Assembly (NCBI GenBank): GCA_016859345.1
Contig: CM029134.1
Location: 15,732,060-15,796,059 of the forward strand
From: Istiophorus platypterus
Taxonomy: Eukaryota > Chordata > Actinopteri > Istiophoriformes > Istiophoridae
Length of the DNA: 64,000 nt
Reading direction: 5' to 3'
Both the position numbers and the translations under genes were made by a program. Under the pieces are notes generated by a model. It was given only the letters and a program-made list of their open reading frames with translations, was not told where the DNA came from and made no database searches. Of the stretch, positions 62,195 through 64,000 are shown in pieces. Position 1 is the first letter of the stretch. Every line of letters starts with the position of its first letter.

Positions 62195-63912
62195 GGAGCA
62201 TGCTGAAAATTCAAGTGATACAGGTTTGAATTCAGCGGTGTGCTTTGTGACTAGCTGGAACACAGCCATGCAAACTTTGATAGGTGTAGTTTTAAGGACC
62301 ATGTAGACTGTACAAAACAAAAGATCATTCACACTATCTTGACACATTGCCAGACATATCATAAGTCAGAATGTGTTGCGGTTAAAACACTTTAAGGCCA
62401 TTATAGTATTAATAGTTTTTTGCTTTTTTGTTGTTGTTGTTTTTTTTAAATCAGCTTCAAAATTTTTATTAAGGTTATGGTTGAGAAGAGTAATACCAAG
62501 ACATAAAAAATCTATGTCAATTCTATTAAATGATAAAGGTATTGGATATTTTTTTTACATTTTTTTCCCCAATCATTTGGGGCAAGACAGAGTAAAAATC
62601 ATTTAGTTAACTCTTTAATTACAACAATGTTTGAAGAGTGAACTGTCACATTATACAGGCTATCTGTATAATGTGGAATTTATTTGCTAAAAATATAGGC
62701 TATATTTAGAATGTATAATATACTTGTGTACTTTGCCTTTCTCCTGTGGCTAAAGATAGGAAAGGTAGGAGATGATGTTACATTGAGGATGAAGAGTGGG
62801 TATGTGTAGCAGATTTTAGAGACTGTAGACTCATTCTGACTTCAAAACTCATGGAGCTCAAAAAATATATACTACAAACTATGCACACAACAATTTAAGC
62901 TTCTATTGCCAACTTTGCATACTTTATATCTGCGATTTTTATGTGGTTCTTTCAAACATTTACCAAGTGCCTAAGTTTCTCTGTGGTTTTTATCATTACT
63001 TTTTGAATAATCATGTACGATATTTTTTGATATTTGTTCTATGCTTTGTAAAAAATTTAAGTCCTGGTGCTGGAAATTGTTCAATTTTATCTTTGCACAT
63101 ATTTGTAGATGTTTTATTTTTTCGCATAAGCTCCTCTTGTGCCTTGGCTATTACATCATGAAATACTTTTTTTGTAAATAAATTACGTGTTTGTCTGCAC
63201 TACATGTAGAGACTGCTACTATACTATGAGTTTCATGTTATGGAAACACATTTTTCCTGATTTTTGAAAAGCTTTCTGGGTTAGAAATCTGCAGTAGAGT
63301 GGAAATAACATTGAACAATAATTTATTATGGTCTGAGTTTATTAAGTATTAATCCGTCCAGTTGTATCCAGCATGGGGGGGGGGACTGTGTCTCAGCTGG
63401 TATAAAAGTTGGTTGGTTGGTAGCTGGTTGGATTCCTGGCTTTCCCCGTACGTTTTCTACCCAACAACAAGACCCCCGAACCCTCAGATTGCTCCAAATG
63501 GACGTGCATGAGAAAGGTCGCTCCAAGCAACTTAACGAGCATATGTAGTATCAGTTTAAACAATAACCACAGTCCTCCTCATGAAAAAGAAATGATGCAA
63601 AATGATAGCGAGAGGCCCCACTTCACAGGCGGCCCAACCGTGGCAAATTCCGACTGCACGTAAACGCACCAAAGGTCCCACCATGGAAACGCCCTGTTCA
63701 ATGGGCCCGGACACCGCTCCCTGCACCCCGGCCATATTGCCCATAGTAACGGTGCAGGGCGGAGTATGTGCATTGAGCATCTCCTCCCTTAATGTTATGC
63801 GTTTGTCGAGGTGTTTGCCAGGCAGGGACGTGTCAGAAGTAAAGTGCTGATGAGCTGCAGCGTCTTTGCTGGTCGACACTGGACTCGGGTTTTGCATCTT
63901 AAATCACGGTAG
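62195..63912. other. Ig gene B 3' untranslated region and B-C spacer
   Basis: AT-rich, with a polyadenylation signal AATAAA at 63177-63182 for gene B. GC content rises after about 63590, where the promoter of gene C is expected. No separate gene is supported; the minus-strand frame at 63556-63897 has no recognisable features. Confidence 0.5.
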
Positions 63913-63955
63913 ATGATGATAGTGCTGCTGTTGCTGGGGGCCTCTGTTTGCACGG
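63913..63955 (+). CDS. Ig gene C, first coding exon (partial, cut by window end)
   Basis: A 43-base exon encodes MMIVLLLLGASVCTG, a hydrophobic signal peptide, and ends at a GTGAGT donor after the first base of a Gly codon. This is the same phase and the same design as the first exons of gene A (55 bases) and gene B (40 bases). It lies 1.7 kb downstream of gene B in the same orientation, so I infer a third tandem family member continuing beyond the window. Too short to be found as an open frame. Confidence 0.65.
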
Positions 63956-64000
63956 GTGAGTAAGTGTCATGAAGATGATGAAGACAGCACAGCCTGTCTC

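Noticed and set aside
63556..63897. 113-codon minus-strand frame
   Set aside because: No domain, no splice support; lies in the expected promoter of gene C.
1..64000. tRNA, rRNA, snoRNA genes and CRISPR arrays
   Set aside because: No cloverleaf with A/B box pairs, rRNA core sequence, C/D or H/ACA box arrangement, or regularly spaced direct repeats with unique spacers was recognised by eye. A covariance-model scan would be needed to exclude small RNAs in introns.

Overview
This is eukaryotic, intron-rich DNA from a ray-finned fish, probably a percomorph. The evidence is multi-exon genes with canonical GT-AG splice sites whose translations match vertebrate orthologues residue for residue at key sites, many short microsatellites, a Tc1-type transposon remnant and a teleost-type dispersed repeat. 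No bacterial, viral or CRISPR features were seen.

Layout. Positions 1-6400 show no supportable gene. Positions 6430-9260 form a CpG-rich promoter-like island containing an almost perfect 1.05-kb tandem duplication (6991-8043 and 8044-9098). Then follow tomm5 (+, 10247-10659), zbtb5 (+, 12145-14223, one coding exon), grhpr (-, 15149-18010, 9 exons), ssh3 (+, 21602-29619, 16 exons), mrpl18 (-, 31298-32709, 4 exons), tcirg1 (-, 34546-41343, 20 exons) and prpf19 (-, 44775-49614, 16 exons). The last third (50952-63955) holds an immunoglobulin-like receptor cluster that I cannot match to a named gene: gene A (-, 50952-56862), gene B (+, 58457-62194) and the first exon of gene C (+, 63913-63955), which runs off the window. 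A and B are head to head over a CpG-rich interval.

The exon models were built by hand from splice sites and reading frame. Each complete model closes in frame: grhpr 328 aa, ssh3 626, mrpl18 189, tcirg1 824, prpf19 505, zbtb5 692, tomm5 51, Ig gene A 497 (492 without a 15-nt microexon), Ig gene B 443.

Biology. The named genes are housekeeping or cell-biological: mitochondrial import (tomm5), mitochondrial translation (mrpl18), glyoxylate detoxification (grhpr), cofilin dephosphorylation (ssh3), proton pumping (tcirg1), spliceosome activation and ubiquitin ligation (prpf19), transcriptional regulation (zbtb5). They are not one pathway. The tomm5-zbtb5-grhpr part resembles human 9p13, while ssh3, tcirg1 and prpf19 resemble human 11q12-q13, so the window spans a lineage-specific chromosome junction.

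The most novel-looking content is the Ig-like family. A and B share exon phases, an intron inside the first Ig-like domain, three Ig-like domains that lack the usual cysteine pair, a signature in domain 2 (VLWN-x-TDPET...GRGR), and an almost identical cytoplasmic C-terminus ending SDKLNFL.
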